Shown here: one piece after another, positions 50,164 to 58,624 of the stretch
How the letters are laid out: each line of letters starts with the position of its first letter
Position numbering within the stretch: the first letter of the stretch is position 1
Position numbers and translations under genes: made by a program
Notes under the pieces: model-generated
Told to the model about the DNA's origin: nothing
Seen by the model: only the letters and a program-made list of their open reading frames with translations
Databases searched by the model: none
From: Nocardia cyriacigeorgica
GTDB lineage: Bacteria; Actinomycetota; Actinomycetes; Mycobacteriales; Mycobacteriaceae
Length of the DNA stretch: 64,000 nucleotides
Reading direction: 5' to 3'
Assembly: GCF_010858045.1 (NCBI RefSeq)
Contig: NZ_JAAGVC010000026.1
Span: forward strand, 1 to 64,000

Positions 50164-50970
50164 ATGGTGTGGTTGGCGATCGTGCTCGCGGTGTCGGCGG
50201 TGAGCCTGACCTGGTTCGTCCTGCACGGCGGCGCCGTGGCGGCGGTGGATGTGCCGATCATGGACTGGGTGGTCGCGCACCGGGTCGACGCGCTGACCCC
50301 GGTCGTGAAGGTGATCACCCACTCCGGCGGCACCATCGCCATGTGGTCGGCGGCGATACTCGCGTGCGCGGTGCTGGCCACCCGCCGCCAGTGGCCCGAA
50401 CTGACGCTGGTCGCGGTGACCGGAGCAGGTTCGGCGCTGCTGATTCCGCTGCTCAAATCCGTGATCGATCGCGAACGCCCGCCGATGGCGGACCGGCTGG
50501 TCGTGGTCACCAGCCACTCCTATCCGTCCGGGCACAGCCTCGGGTCGGCGGTCGTGGTCGGCGTCATCGCCGCCGTGGTCATCGCCGGCCTGCGCCGGCC
50601 CGGCCCCAAACGTGCCGTGGCCGTCGCCGCCGCGACGTTCCTCGCGCTGGTCGGCCTGTCCCGCGTCTACCTCGGCGTGCACTGGCCCACCGACGTCCTG
50701 GCCGGCTGGAGCATCGGCCTGCTCTGGTTGACCATCATGCTCACCGGCTACGCCCGCTACCGCCGCACCCTGCCGCCGGTCCGAGAGGATCTACCGGTCT
50801 CAGCGGCGGCTGCCGGCAGCGAACGCAGCACCAGCACACAGCGGGGCGCTCCCGTCCGGCGAGCTGCCGAGACCGGCCGCCGCGCCCACGACCATCGAAA
50901 CGTCCGATCCGACAGCGGTGCCTACACCGAGCAGGACAGCGCAGGCACGCAGCGAAACCTTCCCCGCTAG
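50164..50970 (+). CDS. PAP2-family membrane phosphatase
   Basis: 268 residues, about six membrane helices, with KSVIDRERPP, SYPSGHSLGSA and SRVYLGVHWPTDVLAGW as the three PAP2 motifs. It is the second PAP2 gene in a row after the fusion protein. The C-terminal 60 residues are a polar cytoplasmic tail rich in Arg/Ser/Thr. TAGGCT (50152-50157) lies six bases before ATG 50164, so the message may be leaderless. Probable substrates are undecaprenyl pyrophosphate or phosphatidylglycerophosphate-like lipids. Confidence 0.88.
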   Translation: MVWLAIVLAVSAVSLTWFVLHGGAVAAVDVPIMDWVVAHRVDALTPVVKVITHSGGTIAMWSAAILACAVLATRRQWPELTLVAVTGAGSALLIPLLKSVIDRERPPMADRLVVVTSHSYPSGHSLGSAVVVGVIAAVVIAGLRRPGPKRAVAVAAATFLALVGLSRVYLGVHWPTDVLAGWSIGLLWLTIMLTGYARYRRTLPPVREDLPVSAAAAGSERSTSTQRGAPVRRAAETGRRAHDHRNVRSDSGAYTEQDSAGTQRNLPR

Positions 50971-50981
50971 CCCGATCTCGC

Positions 50982-51899
50982 TCAGGCGACGGATGCGCTG
51001 AGCGCGCTGTGCAGCCAGCGTTGCGCGGTACCGGTGGTGTGCTCGGTCCCCAGTATCGCGCTGGTCAGCGTCCAATACCGGCTGGTCGCCGGGTGAGTAT
51101 CGGGGATGCCGAAGGCCAACTCGCGCCGGAAGGCCGTGGTGTCGGCGCGGCCGCGCACCTCGGCGTGCACAGCGACGAAACGGTCGAGTTCGGGGCCCGC
51201 GCACGGTGGGTCGCCGTCCAGCACTCGCTGCGCTACCGCGGCGTAGGCGTCGGCGACCCCGAGCAGCAGGGCCCGCCTGTCCTGGATCCGTTCGGTGTCG
51301 GTGCGCCAGAGCTGGCGTGCGATGACCCGATCCAGCTCCGGTGTGCCGACCAACCGCACGAGTTCGGCGAAGGCGACCACGTGATCCGGCGTCGGATGCG
51401 CCGGTACCCGCGGCACGTCCATCTCGACGAAGTCATCGAACAACTCGGTCGGCATGGCCGCGAGTACCCGTCGCCAGAACGAGATGATCGCGCTCCGGGC
51501 GGCGGCTCGATCCGGTACCTGCGCAAGCAGTTCGAGCCGGGCGGCACGTTCGCCGGGTGCGGCTCGTTCGATGGCGAGCAGCGAGGCGTGCCGCCACGAC
51601 AGCGCGTCGAGTCGGCCGCTCACCTCGTGGCGGGCATCGGCGATCGCGTCCTCGATCGTCACGTCACCCGAGAGGATTCCGGCGATCTCGGCCAACCCGA
51701 GCCCGAGCGCGCGCAGCCGACGCATCGATAGCACCTGGTCGACGACGGCGGGTTCGAACACCCGGTGTCCGCCCGCGGTGCGGCGCGGTGCGAGAAGTCC
51801 TTCGTCGCAATAGAACCGGAGGGTGCGCACCGCGACACCGGTGCGGCGGGACAGCTCACCAATGCTCACCAGATCACGAGGATGTGTGTCGTGCGTCAC
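50982..51899 (-). CDS. MerR-family transcriptional regulator
   Basis: 305 residues. The N-terminal MerR helix-turn-helix is clear (LVSIGELSRRTGVAVRTLRF, YCDEGLLAPRRTAGGHRVFE), followed by a dimerisation helix and a long (about 200 residues) alpha-helical effector domain with no cysteine metal ligands. It is therefore a multidrug- or small-molecule-type MerR rather than a metal sensor. GTG 51899 is chosen at the head of the coding frame. It is divergent from the DinB-like gene, with a MerR-type dyad between. Confidence 0.87.
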   Translation of the reverse strand: MTHDTHPRDLVSIGELSRRTGVAVRTLRFYCDEGLLAPRRTAGGHRVFEPAVVDQVLSMRRLRALGLGLAEIAGILSGDVTIEDAIADARHEVSGRLDALSWRHASLLAIERAAPGERAARLELLAQVPDRAAARSAIISFWRRVLAAMPTELFDDFVEMDVPRVPAHPTPDHVVAFAELVRLVGTPELDRVIARQLWRTDTERIQDRRALLLGVADAYAAVAQRVLDGDPPCAGPELDRFVAVHAEVRGRADTTAFRRELAFGIPDTHPATSRYWTLTSAILGTEHTTGTAQRWLHSALSASVA

Positions 51900-51906
51900 T
51901 TTCGCT

Positions 51907-51931
51907 GGAACCTCCACCCGGCTGGAGTTCC
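51907..51931 (+). promoter_or_regulatory. MerR-type dyad in the divergent promoter
   Basis: GGAACCTCCA (51907-51916) and TGGAGTTCC (51923-51931) form an inverted repeat around a 6-base centre. The CTCCA/TGGAG core is perfect and the outer GGAAC/GTTCC arms are also perfect, offset by one base. MerR regulators typically bind such dyads inside over-long spacers. A possible -10 (TACCGT, 51932-51937) follows directly. It probably controls the plus-strand gene at 51969. Confidence 0.65.
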
Positions 51932-51968
51932 TACCGTACCGGTAGTCGAGCAACCAGGAGGAACACCG

Positions 51969-52589
51969 ATGACGCAGGTATCGACCCCATCCGAGGAGCA
52001 GATCTGGCGGGCGGTCGCCGCCGAGCGCGAACGTTTGGCCGATCTGCTCGCGAGCTTGCCCGGCCATGCCTGGGATCAGGACTCGCTGTGCGCGGGCTGG
52101 CGGGTCCGTGAGGTCGTCGCGCACGTCGTGATCAGCTCTGATGCATCCCTCGGCCGACTGCTATGGGAGCTGGTGCGGGCGCACGGCAGTATCGACCGCC
52201 TCAACCGCGACACCGCGATTCGGCTCGCCACGCAGCTCGACAGCGCCGGCTTGCTGCGGCGGCTGCGCGCATCCGCCGACCGCCGTATCACCCCGATCGG
52301 CACCACACCCACCGATCGGCTGATGGATCTGCTGGTCCACGGCCAGGACATCGCCGTCCCGCTGGGCCTGCGGTACGAGATACCGGAGGAACCGGCTCGC
52401 TGGTCGCTGCAACGGATCTGGACGATGGGCTGGCCGTTCCATGCGGCGCGCAACTTCGCGGGCTATCGGCTGCGCGCCACCGACGCCGACTGGTCGGCGG
52501 GTGACGGCGTCCTGATTGCCGCACCCGCATCGAGGCTGTTGCTGCTGCTGACCGGGCGGATCGCGCCGACGAGCCTGATCGCCGACTGA
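51969..52589 (+). CDS. Mycothiol-dependent maleylpyruvate isomerase-like (DinB-fold) protein
   Basis: 206 residues. N-terminal DinB/MDMPI four-helix bundle with the pattern HAWDQDSLCAGWRVREVVAHV (metal His and the GW..R..V.H signature), and LVHGQDIAVPLG later. Members use mycothiol as cofactor or carry out unknown thiol-dependent chemistry. AGGAGGAACACC precedes ATG 51969. It is divergent from the MerR regulator, which is likely to activate it. Confidence 0.82.
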   Translation: MTQVSTPSEEQIWRAVAAERERLADLLASLPGHAWDQDSLCAGWRVREVVAHVVISSDASLGRLLWELVRAHGSIDRLNRDTAIRLATQLDSAGLLRRLRASADRRITPIGTTPTDRLMDLLVHGQDIAVPLGLRYEIPEEPARWSLQRIWTMGWPFHAARNFAGYRLRATDADWSAGDGVLIAAPASRLLLLLTGRIAPTSLIAD

Positions 52590-52676
52590 ATCGCGCGGCC
52601 TGTCCGGTAGGTTCGGCGGCACCCGAGCAGCACGGTCGCCCGCGGAGCCCGCGCGCCGACCGGCACGCGCCCACCC

Positions 52677-53999
52677 TCAGCTGCCGCGTTCCAGCGGCAG
52701 CCCCGCATCCCGCCAGGCGATCAGGCCGCCGTCGAGGCTGTAGGCCCGATGTCCGGTGCGCTGGATGGTGGCGGCGAAGTGACGGGACATGTCGCCGGTG
52801 GGGCAGATGAACACCACGGGACGGGTCACGGAGAAGGGGGTGGCGTGGGTGAGCAGATCGGCCAGGTGATCGTCGGGGATATTGAGCGAACCGGGAACGT
52901 GGCCGATCCGGTAGGCCATGGCGCCTCTGGTGTCCACCAGCACCGGGTGCTCGGTGCGGTTCAGCTCGGCGAGTTCGGTGGGCGTGAGGACCGGTACGGC
53001 GGCCAGCTCCTGCGGTGTCGGTGTGTAGCGCCGCTTCGTCCCGCCGAACAGGTCGGGCCTGCGCTTCTTGATATAGGACAGATACGGTTCGATCCGATCG
53101 CAGACGACGACCACCGCCACGATCGGTTCGGTGCCCGAACGCTCGACGTCGGCGAGGCTGTCCACCGCCGCCGCGTATGCCGCGCCGCTCGTCGGGCCCG
53201 CGAGCACGCCGTAGCCGTGTGCCAGCGTCAGCGTCGCCTCGATCGCGCGGGCCGAATCCACGGTGACGATGCGATCGTAGAAATCGGGCTGGAACAGCCC
53301 CACATCCCACATCTCGTGTTCGGAACGAATCCCCGGGATGAAATCCGACCGCTCCGACACCACGGCGATAGTGCGCAGCTCCGGATGATGTTTGCGCAGG
53401 TAGGTGGCGGTGCCGCGGGTCGAACCGGTGGTGCCGAGCCCACCGACGAGGTAGTCGACGCGGTCGATGCCCACGGCGGCGAGGTCCTCATGGATCTCGC
53501 GTCCGGTGCCGTCGTGGTGGGCCTGCAGGTTCTTCTCGTTGGTGTACTGCGACGGATGATGGAATGCGCCCGGCCGCTCCGCCATCGTCGCTTCGATCAC
53601 CGAGTAGACGTCGTTGGGTGTGGTCGGATCCGGGCATTCGGACAGACCGGGCAGTTCCACGATCTCGGTGCCGAGCAGGCGAAGCAGATCGCGCACCTCG
53701 TCGACCTTGATCCGGTTCGTCACCGCCCGCAGCCCGACGCCGTGCACCGCGCCCAGCATCCGCAACGCCTTGGCGGTATTGCCGCTCGACGCTTCGATGA
53801 GCGTGCGCTGCTCGTCGGCGAGACCGGGGAGCTCGTCGCGAATCATGGCCCAGGCGACCCGGTCCTTGACCGAACCGAACGGGTTGTGCGACTCCAGTTT
53901 CGCGTACAGCTGCACGCCGTCGAGCCCGTGCACCGCGGGATCCAGGCGCAGCAGCGGAGTGTTGCCGATGAGTTCGGCGACGTGGTCGTAGAGCATCAC
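52677..53999 (-). CDS. Cysteine-synthase-like PLP enzyme fused to a rhodanese domain
   Basis: 440 residues. Fold-type II PLP domain (1-320): cofactor Lys45 in NPFGSVKDR, substrate loop EASSGNTAKAL, glycine-rich GGLGTTGSTRGTA. A C-terminal rhodanese domain (about 335-440) has LVDTRGAMAYRIGHVPGSLNIP and active-site Cys399 in FICPTGDMS. The first half resembles the SbnA/cystathionine-beta-synthase group. The pairing suggests beta-replacement with a sulfur species delivered by the rhodanese, which is inference. It overlaps the Y4yA-type gene by four bases and ends the operon. Confidence 0.87.
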   Translation of the reverse strand: MMLYDHVAELIGNTPLLRLDPAVHGLDGVQLYAKLESHNPFGSVKDRVAWAMIRDELPGLADEQRTLIEASSGNTAKALRMLGAVHGVGLRAVTNRIKVDEVRDLLRLLGTEIVELPGLSECPDPTTPNDVYSVIEATMAERPGAFHHPSQYTNEKNLQAHHDGTGREIHEDLAAVGIDRVDYLVGGLGTTGSTRGTATYLRKHHPELRTIAVVSERSDFIPGIRSEHEMWDVGLFQPDFYDRIVTVDSARAIEATLTLAHGYGVLAGPTSGAAYAAAVDSLADVERSGTEPIVAVVVVCDRIEPYLSYIKKRRPDLFGGTKRRYTPTPQELAAVPVLTPTELAELNRTEHPVLVDTRGAMAYRIGHVPGSLNIPDDHLADLLTHATPFSVTRPVVFICPTGDMSRHFAATIQRTGHRAYSLDGGLIAWRDAGLPLERGS

Positions 54000-55438
54000 C
54001 GCACCTCCGACAGTCCGGCCGCCGACTCGGCCCCGAACGCCGCGTCGGCATATACCCGGAACCCGCCGCTGTCACCGATGACGGCGACCTTGGCGGCGGG
54101 CGGATGCATCGACGCCGTCGCCGCCGACAAATCCATGTGGTAGGCGGCGGTATTCGGGAAGACCACCCGATCTCCGGGGCGAGGCAGCCAGGGGAGGGCG
54201 ACGACCCGGTTGGTGATCAGATCTCGCTCCAAACACAGCCGCCCGGCGAAGAACACCCGCACCGCGCCCGGATCCGGCGTCTCGCGCGCGTCACCGGGCA
54301 GCACCAGCGGATCGACCATGACCTCCTGATCGGCCGGGGTCACCGCGTCCCGGCTGATATCGAGATCCACCAGTACCGAACCGTTCGCGGCCTCCTTCAC
54401 CACCTCGACCGTCGCCACTGTGATACCGGCGTGGTCGACGAGCGCCTTACCCGGTTCCAGCCACAGTTCGAGCAGATTGTCGGCCGCCACCTGCGCGACG
54501 GTCCGGTCACCGTGCCGCTCCAAGGGCGCATCCAGCAACTCGGCGAGCATGTGCTCGGCGGCAACGGTATTGGCGTACTTGTGGAACACCGGCACCCCGC
54601 GCACCGTGCCGCCGTCCACCTGATAGCCGAAGGTGGTGTTGCCCCAGCTCATCGGCTCGCACAGACCGGCGAGCGAGGCGCGCAGTGCGCGCACGTACTG
54701 GTCGAAATCCGTGGCGTCGGCGGTGAATACCTGGCGCAGACCGCCGCCGATATCGAGCACCGACGGGGTGAGGTCGTGCTCGTAGGCGCGTTCGATCAGC
54801 GCCAGGCAGGCATCGAACGCGCGTACCCGCTCGCCGACATCACCGGAATCGAGATGGAACGCGAAGCCACGCAGGTCGATCCGACCCCGATGCGCCGCCA
54901 GCGTCCGCAGGGCCGGATCCATCCGCGCCAGCGCGATGCCGAACCGGCTCACCCGCGCCGGATCGAACCCGGACACCCGCACCAGCACCGGAACCGGCGC
55001 GCGCCCTTCCGCCAGTTCGGCGATCGTCTCCAGCTCCCACTGGTTGTCCACGTTCACCGTGACGCCCGCCTCGATCAGCTGCCGGAGAAATCCGGCGCCC
55101 TTGGGTCCGGTGGCCTCGATTCGCTCCGGCCCGAACCCACCGCGTCGCGCGCTGGCCAGCTCTCCGGCCGAGGCCACGTCGATGCCGATGCCCGCTCCGG
55201 CCGCTGTCCGGACGAAGGCCCGCGCCTGGTTCACCTTGTGCGCGTAGCAGATTCGGTACGCGATGCCACGCTGGTCGAGCACGCCGCGGAGTCGGCCCAG
55301 GTTGTGCTCGAAGACCTGGGGAAACACGATGTTCAGCGGGGAGCCGTACTCGGCCAGCGCGGTCTCGAGGCTCGCGCGTTCGGCGAGGAACGCCCGCACG
55401 ATCGGAGCGATCAGTCCGGGCAATGCGGGTGCGGTCAT
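53996..55438 (-). CDS. Y4yA-type fold-III PLP-dependent enzyme
   Basis: 480 residues. Alanine-racemase/decarboxylase-like barrel with the PLP Lys68 in YRICYAHKVNQA, the glycine loop LDIGGGLRQ, and a C-terminal beta domain with FFAGRLCLERD and NTAAYHMDLS. It resembles diaminopimelate or ornithine decarboxylases but belongs to the Y4yA-like branch, whose reaction is not known to me. It overlaps its neighbours by four bases on both sides, so it works in the same pathway. Confidence 0.83.
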   Translation of the reverse strand: MTAPALPGLIAPIVRAFLAERASLETALAEYGSPLNIVFPQVFEHNLGRLRGVLDQRGIAYRICYAHKVNQARAFVRTAAGAGIGIDVASAGELASARRGGFGPERIEATGPKGAGFLRQLIEAGVTVNVDNQWELETIAELAEGRAPVPVLVRVSGFDPARVSRFGIALARMDPALRTLAAHRGRIDLRGFAFHLDSGDVGERVRAFDACLALIERAYEHDLTPSVLDIGGGLRQVFTADATDFDQYVRALRASLAGLCEPMSWGNTTFGYQVDGGTVRGVPVFHKYANTVAAEHMLAELLDAPLERHGDRTVAQVAADNLLELWLEPGKALVDHAGITVATVEVVKEAANGSVLVDLDISRDAVTPADQEVMVDPLVLPGDARETPDPGAVRVFFAGRLCLERDLITNRVVALPWLPRPGDRVVFPNTAAYHMDLSAATASMHPPAAKVAVIGDSGGFRVYADAAFGAESAAGLSEVR

Positions 55439-56745
55439 CGACCGGATTCCGCCGCCGCGGCCGGCTCACCCGCACCGGACTCGGACTGTGCGGGCACCGC
55501 CGACGGGTTGTACCCGCCGTCGCGCAGCGCCTCGAACGCGCGCGCCCGATTGCGGGGACTGCGGAAATCCGCCACCACCCGCTTGCTGACCAGATCGATC
55601 TCCGACACCCGGATACCCATGGACTCCAGCACGCCTCCGATGGTCCGCACACAGTGCTTGCAGGTCATATCGGGCACGTAGAAGACCTGGTCGTCGGCGG
55701 CGAGCGGACCGTCACCGTCGAGCCCGTCCCTCTCATGCGGCAGCTCGCCGATGGTGAGATCGGAATGGATCCGGACGAAGGTGGCGACGAACTGCTCGGC
55801 CACCACCGGCAGAATGCTGTAGTGCTCGTCGCCGATCCGGTGCGGCATGGCGGCCAGACAGGCCGGTCGCGCACCCGAGGGCAGCAGCGCGTACTGGCGG
55901 GAGATGAGATCGAGGTCGTCGTGGTATTTCTCGATCGCCTCGGCCACGGTCAGACCCTCCGGCCCGGTGGCGCGCCGCATCACCGTGTGCGCGTCGGCGA
56001 TCGTGGCGTCCTTCATCGCCCGCAGTACCGCGACCGTCTCGGCCGAATACCGCACCGTCGCATCCGGTTGCGCCCGCAACCTCACCGGGATCATGCCGCG
56101 CCGATACGTGGAGGCCTGGAGCTCCCAGTACCAGCGAGTCGCGACCGCGGCGAAAATGCCGGATCCGAGCAAGCCGTGGGCGAACTCGGCGCCGTCGCGG
56201 TAAGGGGTCTGCCGGGCCAGTAGCGCGTGCTGGGCCAGCGCTCGGCCGGTGGCCTCGATACCGACCCGGAAGATCTCGATCGGATCGTGATCGGTGGTCG
56301 TCGCCTCGAGCAGACCCTGCGCCGCGCCACCCAACCGCGAGATGCGTTCGGCCAGCTCATGGTTGGCCGCGAGCCGATCCCAGAGCTCCAACACGGCCTC
56401 GCGGGCGGCGATCGGCATGATCGGGCCGAGGCCGTCATCGCGGTAGTGGCCGGTATTGGGGATGCCGTGGCTGTCGGTCCAGGTGATTCGATGGGTGGCG
56501 GTGGTGACCTGATCCGGGCGGCACGGCCGCATGAACCGCTCCAGATACATCCGCTGCGAGATCGTGAGCTGGTGGCCGGGCTCGGGGGTCAGCGCTGTGC
56601 TGGTGTAGTCGATGTGCCGCGGCCGTGCCGGCGGTGCGGCGGCGAACAGGCCCGGCTGGGCGAGTTCGGCGAGGACCCGGGAGGCGCCCCTGCGGTCGTA
56701 GTGGAGCGGGGGGACGGCACCGGTCCCCGTCGATGCTTCCGTCAT
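55435..56745 (-). CDS. Novel helical domain fused to a C-terminal HMA metal-binding domain
   Basis: 436 residues. Residues 1-345 form a mostly helical domain I do not recognise (THRITWTDSHGIPNTGHYRD, MIPVRLRAQPDATVRY). Residues 352-420 are a heavy-metal-associated domain: the CxxC pair Cys362/Cys365 in VPDMTCKHCVRTIGGVLESM and the typical ending FRSPRNRARAFEALRDGGY. HMA domains bind Cu(I), Zn or Cd. No membrane helix is present, so it is not a P-type ATPase. It sits between two PLP enzyme genes with 4-base overlaps on both sides. Confidence 0.8.
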   Translation of the reverse strand: MTEASTGTGAVPPLHYDRRGASRVLAELAQPGLFAAAPPARPRHIDYTSTALTPEPGHQLTISQRMYLERFMRPCRPDQVTTATHRITWTDSHGIPNTGHYRDDGLGPIMPIAAREAVLELWDRLAANHELAERISRLGGAAQGLLEATTTDHDPIEIFRVGIEATGRALAQHALLARQTPYRDGAEFAHGLLGSGIFAAVATRWYWELQASTYRRGMIPVRLRAQPDATVRYSAETVAVLRAMKDATIADAHTVMRRATGPEGLTVAEAIEKYHDDLDLISRQYALLPSGARPACLAAMPHRIGDEHYSILPVVAEQFVATFVRIHSDLTIGELPHERDGLDGDGPLAADDQVFYVPDMTCKHCVRTIGGVLESMGIRVSEIDLVSKRVVADFRSPRNRARAFEALRDGGYNPSAVPAQSESGAGEPAAAAESGR

Positions 56746-58034
56746 AGGACCTCCTCGGCGATCTGGCGGACGCAGTCGGTGAAACGATCGATCTCCGTGC
56801 GGGTGTTGTAGATCTGGGTGCTGACCCGCACCGATTCCGCTTCGCCCGGCGCATACCCCGGATCGGCGGGCACACAGTGGGCGCCGGTGCGGACCATGAA
56901 CCCGGCTTCGGCCAGCACGAAACCGAGGTCACTCGCCGAGATCGCGTCGAGGGTGAACGCGGCGATCCCGTAGCCGTTCGCGCAGGGGGCGTGCGCGGGG
57001 CCGGGCAGCAAGCGCACACCCGGCACCGTGCGCAGGCCGTCGACGAGCCGCAGGGTGAGACCGCGATTGTGCTCGGCGATCGCCTGCATCCCGAACGACT
57101 CGAGCACCTCGAGCGCGGCACCCAGCGCCAGTAGCGCTGCGATATCGGGGGTTCCACCCTCGAGCAGGCCCGGCATCCGCGCCGACGCCGAGCCGCCGGG
57201 CCCGGAGCCACCGCCCGGCAGGAACGCCGTCAACTGATCGTGGACCCGGCGGTGGCAGTACAGGACGCCGGCGCCGGGTGCGCCGAACATCTTGTGGGCG
57301 GCGAACACCGCGAAGTCGGCCCCGAGTTCGACGACGTCGACCGGCAGGTGCCCGCCGCTCTGGCTGCAGTCGAAACACAGCAGCACTCGCTCCGGAATCC
57401 GGTCGCGCACCTCCTCGAGCGTGCTGACCGCCCCGTAGACGTGATGCAGGTGGCTGGTGGTGATCAACCGTGTGCGCGGGCCGATCTTGGCGGCGATATC
57501 GGCGACGTCGGCCTCGCCGAGCTCGGTCGTCCGATAGGGCACCAGCTCGATTCGCCGGCCGAACCTGGCCATGATCTCGCGCAGGCGCTGCCAGGGCAGC
57601 ACGTTGGCGGCGTGATCGCGCGGACTGAACAGGATCTGGTCGCCGTCGTCGAGGTTCGCCAGACCCCACGACAGCGCAACGGCATTGAGCGCGGCCGTGG
57701 CCCCGGCGGTGAACACCACCTCGTCGGCATGCGCCGCGCCGATGAAACCCGCCATCCGCTCGCGCACCTGCGCGATCCCGGCGGTGAGCGTGGTGGACCA
57801 CCGATAACTACCGCGCCCGGCATTGGCGGTGTGCGCGCGGTGATAATCGGTGACCGCATCGATCACCGGCCATGGCTTCTGAGTGGTGGCCGCGCTGTCG
57901 AGATACACCTCGGCGGTATCGCCCAACGACGGGAACAACGCGCGCGCGGTGTCGATCGCCCGCCGGGCGGGCGCGGGCCGATGGGCATGCTCCGGGGCCG
58001 GAGCCGGGTTCGACGCTCGCGCAGGTGACCCCAC
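56742..58034 (-). CDS. Class V aminotransferase / SufS-like cysteine desulfurase
   Basis: 430 residues. First gene of the operon. PLP Lys248 in FAVFAAHKMFGAPG, SAATTQKP near residue 47, DHAANVLPW, and a SufS-type catalytic Cys387 in RTGAHCVPAD. Keeping this cysteine favours true sulfur mobilisation over a simple aminotransferase. It could feed a persulfide to the rhodanese domain encoded at the operon's end (inference). GTG 58034 has GGAGGGA nine bases upstream. A selenocysteine lyase or EgtE-like C-S lyase is the main alternative. Confidence 0.85.
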   Translation of the reverse strand: MGSPARASNPAPAPEHAHRPAPARRAIDTARALFPSLGDTAEVYLDSAATTQKPWPVIDAVTDYHRAHTANAGRGSYRWSTTLTAGIAQVRERMAGFIGAAHADEVVFTAGATAALNAVALSWGLANLDDGDQILFSPRDHAANVLPWQRLREIMARFGRRIELVPYRTTELGEADVADIAAKIGPRTRLITTSHLHHVYGAVSTLEEVRDRIPERVLLCFDCSQSGGHLPVDVVELGADFAVFAAHKMFGAPGAGVLYCHRRVHDQLTAFLPGGGSGPGGSASARMPGLLEGGTPDIAALLALGAALEVLESFGMQAIAEHNRGLTLRLVDGLRTVPGVRLLPGPAHAPCANGYGIAAFTLDAISASDLGFVLAEAGFMVRTGAHCVPADPGYAPGEAESVRVSTQIYNTRTEIDRFTDCVRQIAEEVL

Positions 58035-58188
58035 CGTGCCGCTCCCTCCGCCGGACGCGCTGAATATCGCTCAACGATACGCACAAACCGGAAAAGCTTC
58101 GAACTTTTCTCGTAGCCAACAGCTTTCACCACCACCCGGGGGCCTCGAGCACCGAAATGTGTCGGTGGGTCGGCGTAGTGTGCGGGCC

Positions 58189-58620
58189 ATGCCGCTGACT
58201 TCCGTGGAACGCGAACAGTTTCTGGCCCAGCCGCAGCTGGCGTCGCTGGCCGTCGCAGGCCTCGACGGCCGCGGGCCGCTCACGGTGCCCATCTGGTACC
58301 AGTACAGTCCCGGTGGTGAGCTCTGGGTCATCACCGGCGCCGAGTCGCAGAAGCTGACGCATATCCGGGCCGCCGGTCGGTTCAGCCTCGTCGCGCAGCG
58401 TCTCGAACCGACGGTTCGGTACGTCAGCGTGGAGGGACCCGTCACCCGGATCGCATCGATGACCGAGGAGCACAGCCGCGAGATGGCCACGCGGTTCCTG
58501 CCCGCCGAGAACGTGGAGGGTTATCTGCGCGTGTCGGCCCAGTTCGGGGAGCAGGTGGTGGTGTTCATGCGCCCCGAACACTGGCTGTCGGCGGATATGG
58601 GCGACACCTCGCAGCTGTGA
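58189..58620 (+). CDS. Pyridoxamine-phosphate-oxidase-fold protein (PPOX class)
   Basis: 143 residues, split-barrel flavin/F420-binding fold: LAVAGLDGRGPLTVPIWYQY, ELWVITGAESQKLTHIRAAG, VRYVSVEGPVT. Actinobacterial members bind FMN or F420; the substrate is unknown. TAGTGT (58176-58181) lies seven bases before ATG 58189, so the transcript is probably leaderless. Divergent from the PLP operon and convergent with the CBS-domain gene, four bases away. Confidence 0.83.
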   Translation: MPLTSVEREQFLAQPQLASLAVAGLDGRGPLTVPIWYQYSPGGELWVITGAESQKLTHIRAAGRFSLVAQRLEPTVRYVSVEGPVTRIASMTEEHSREMATRFLPAENVEGYLRVSAQFGEQVVVFMRPEHWLSADMGDTSQL

Positions 58621-58624
58621 ACGC

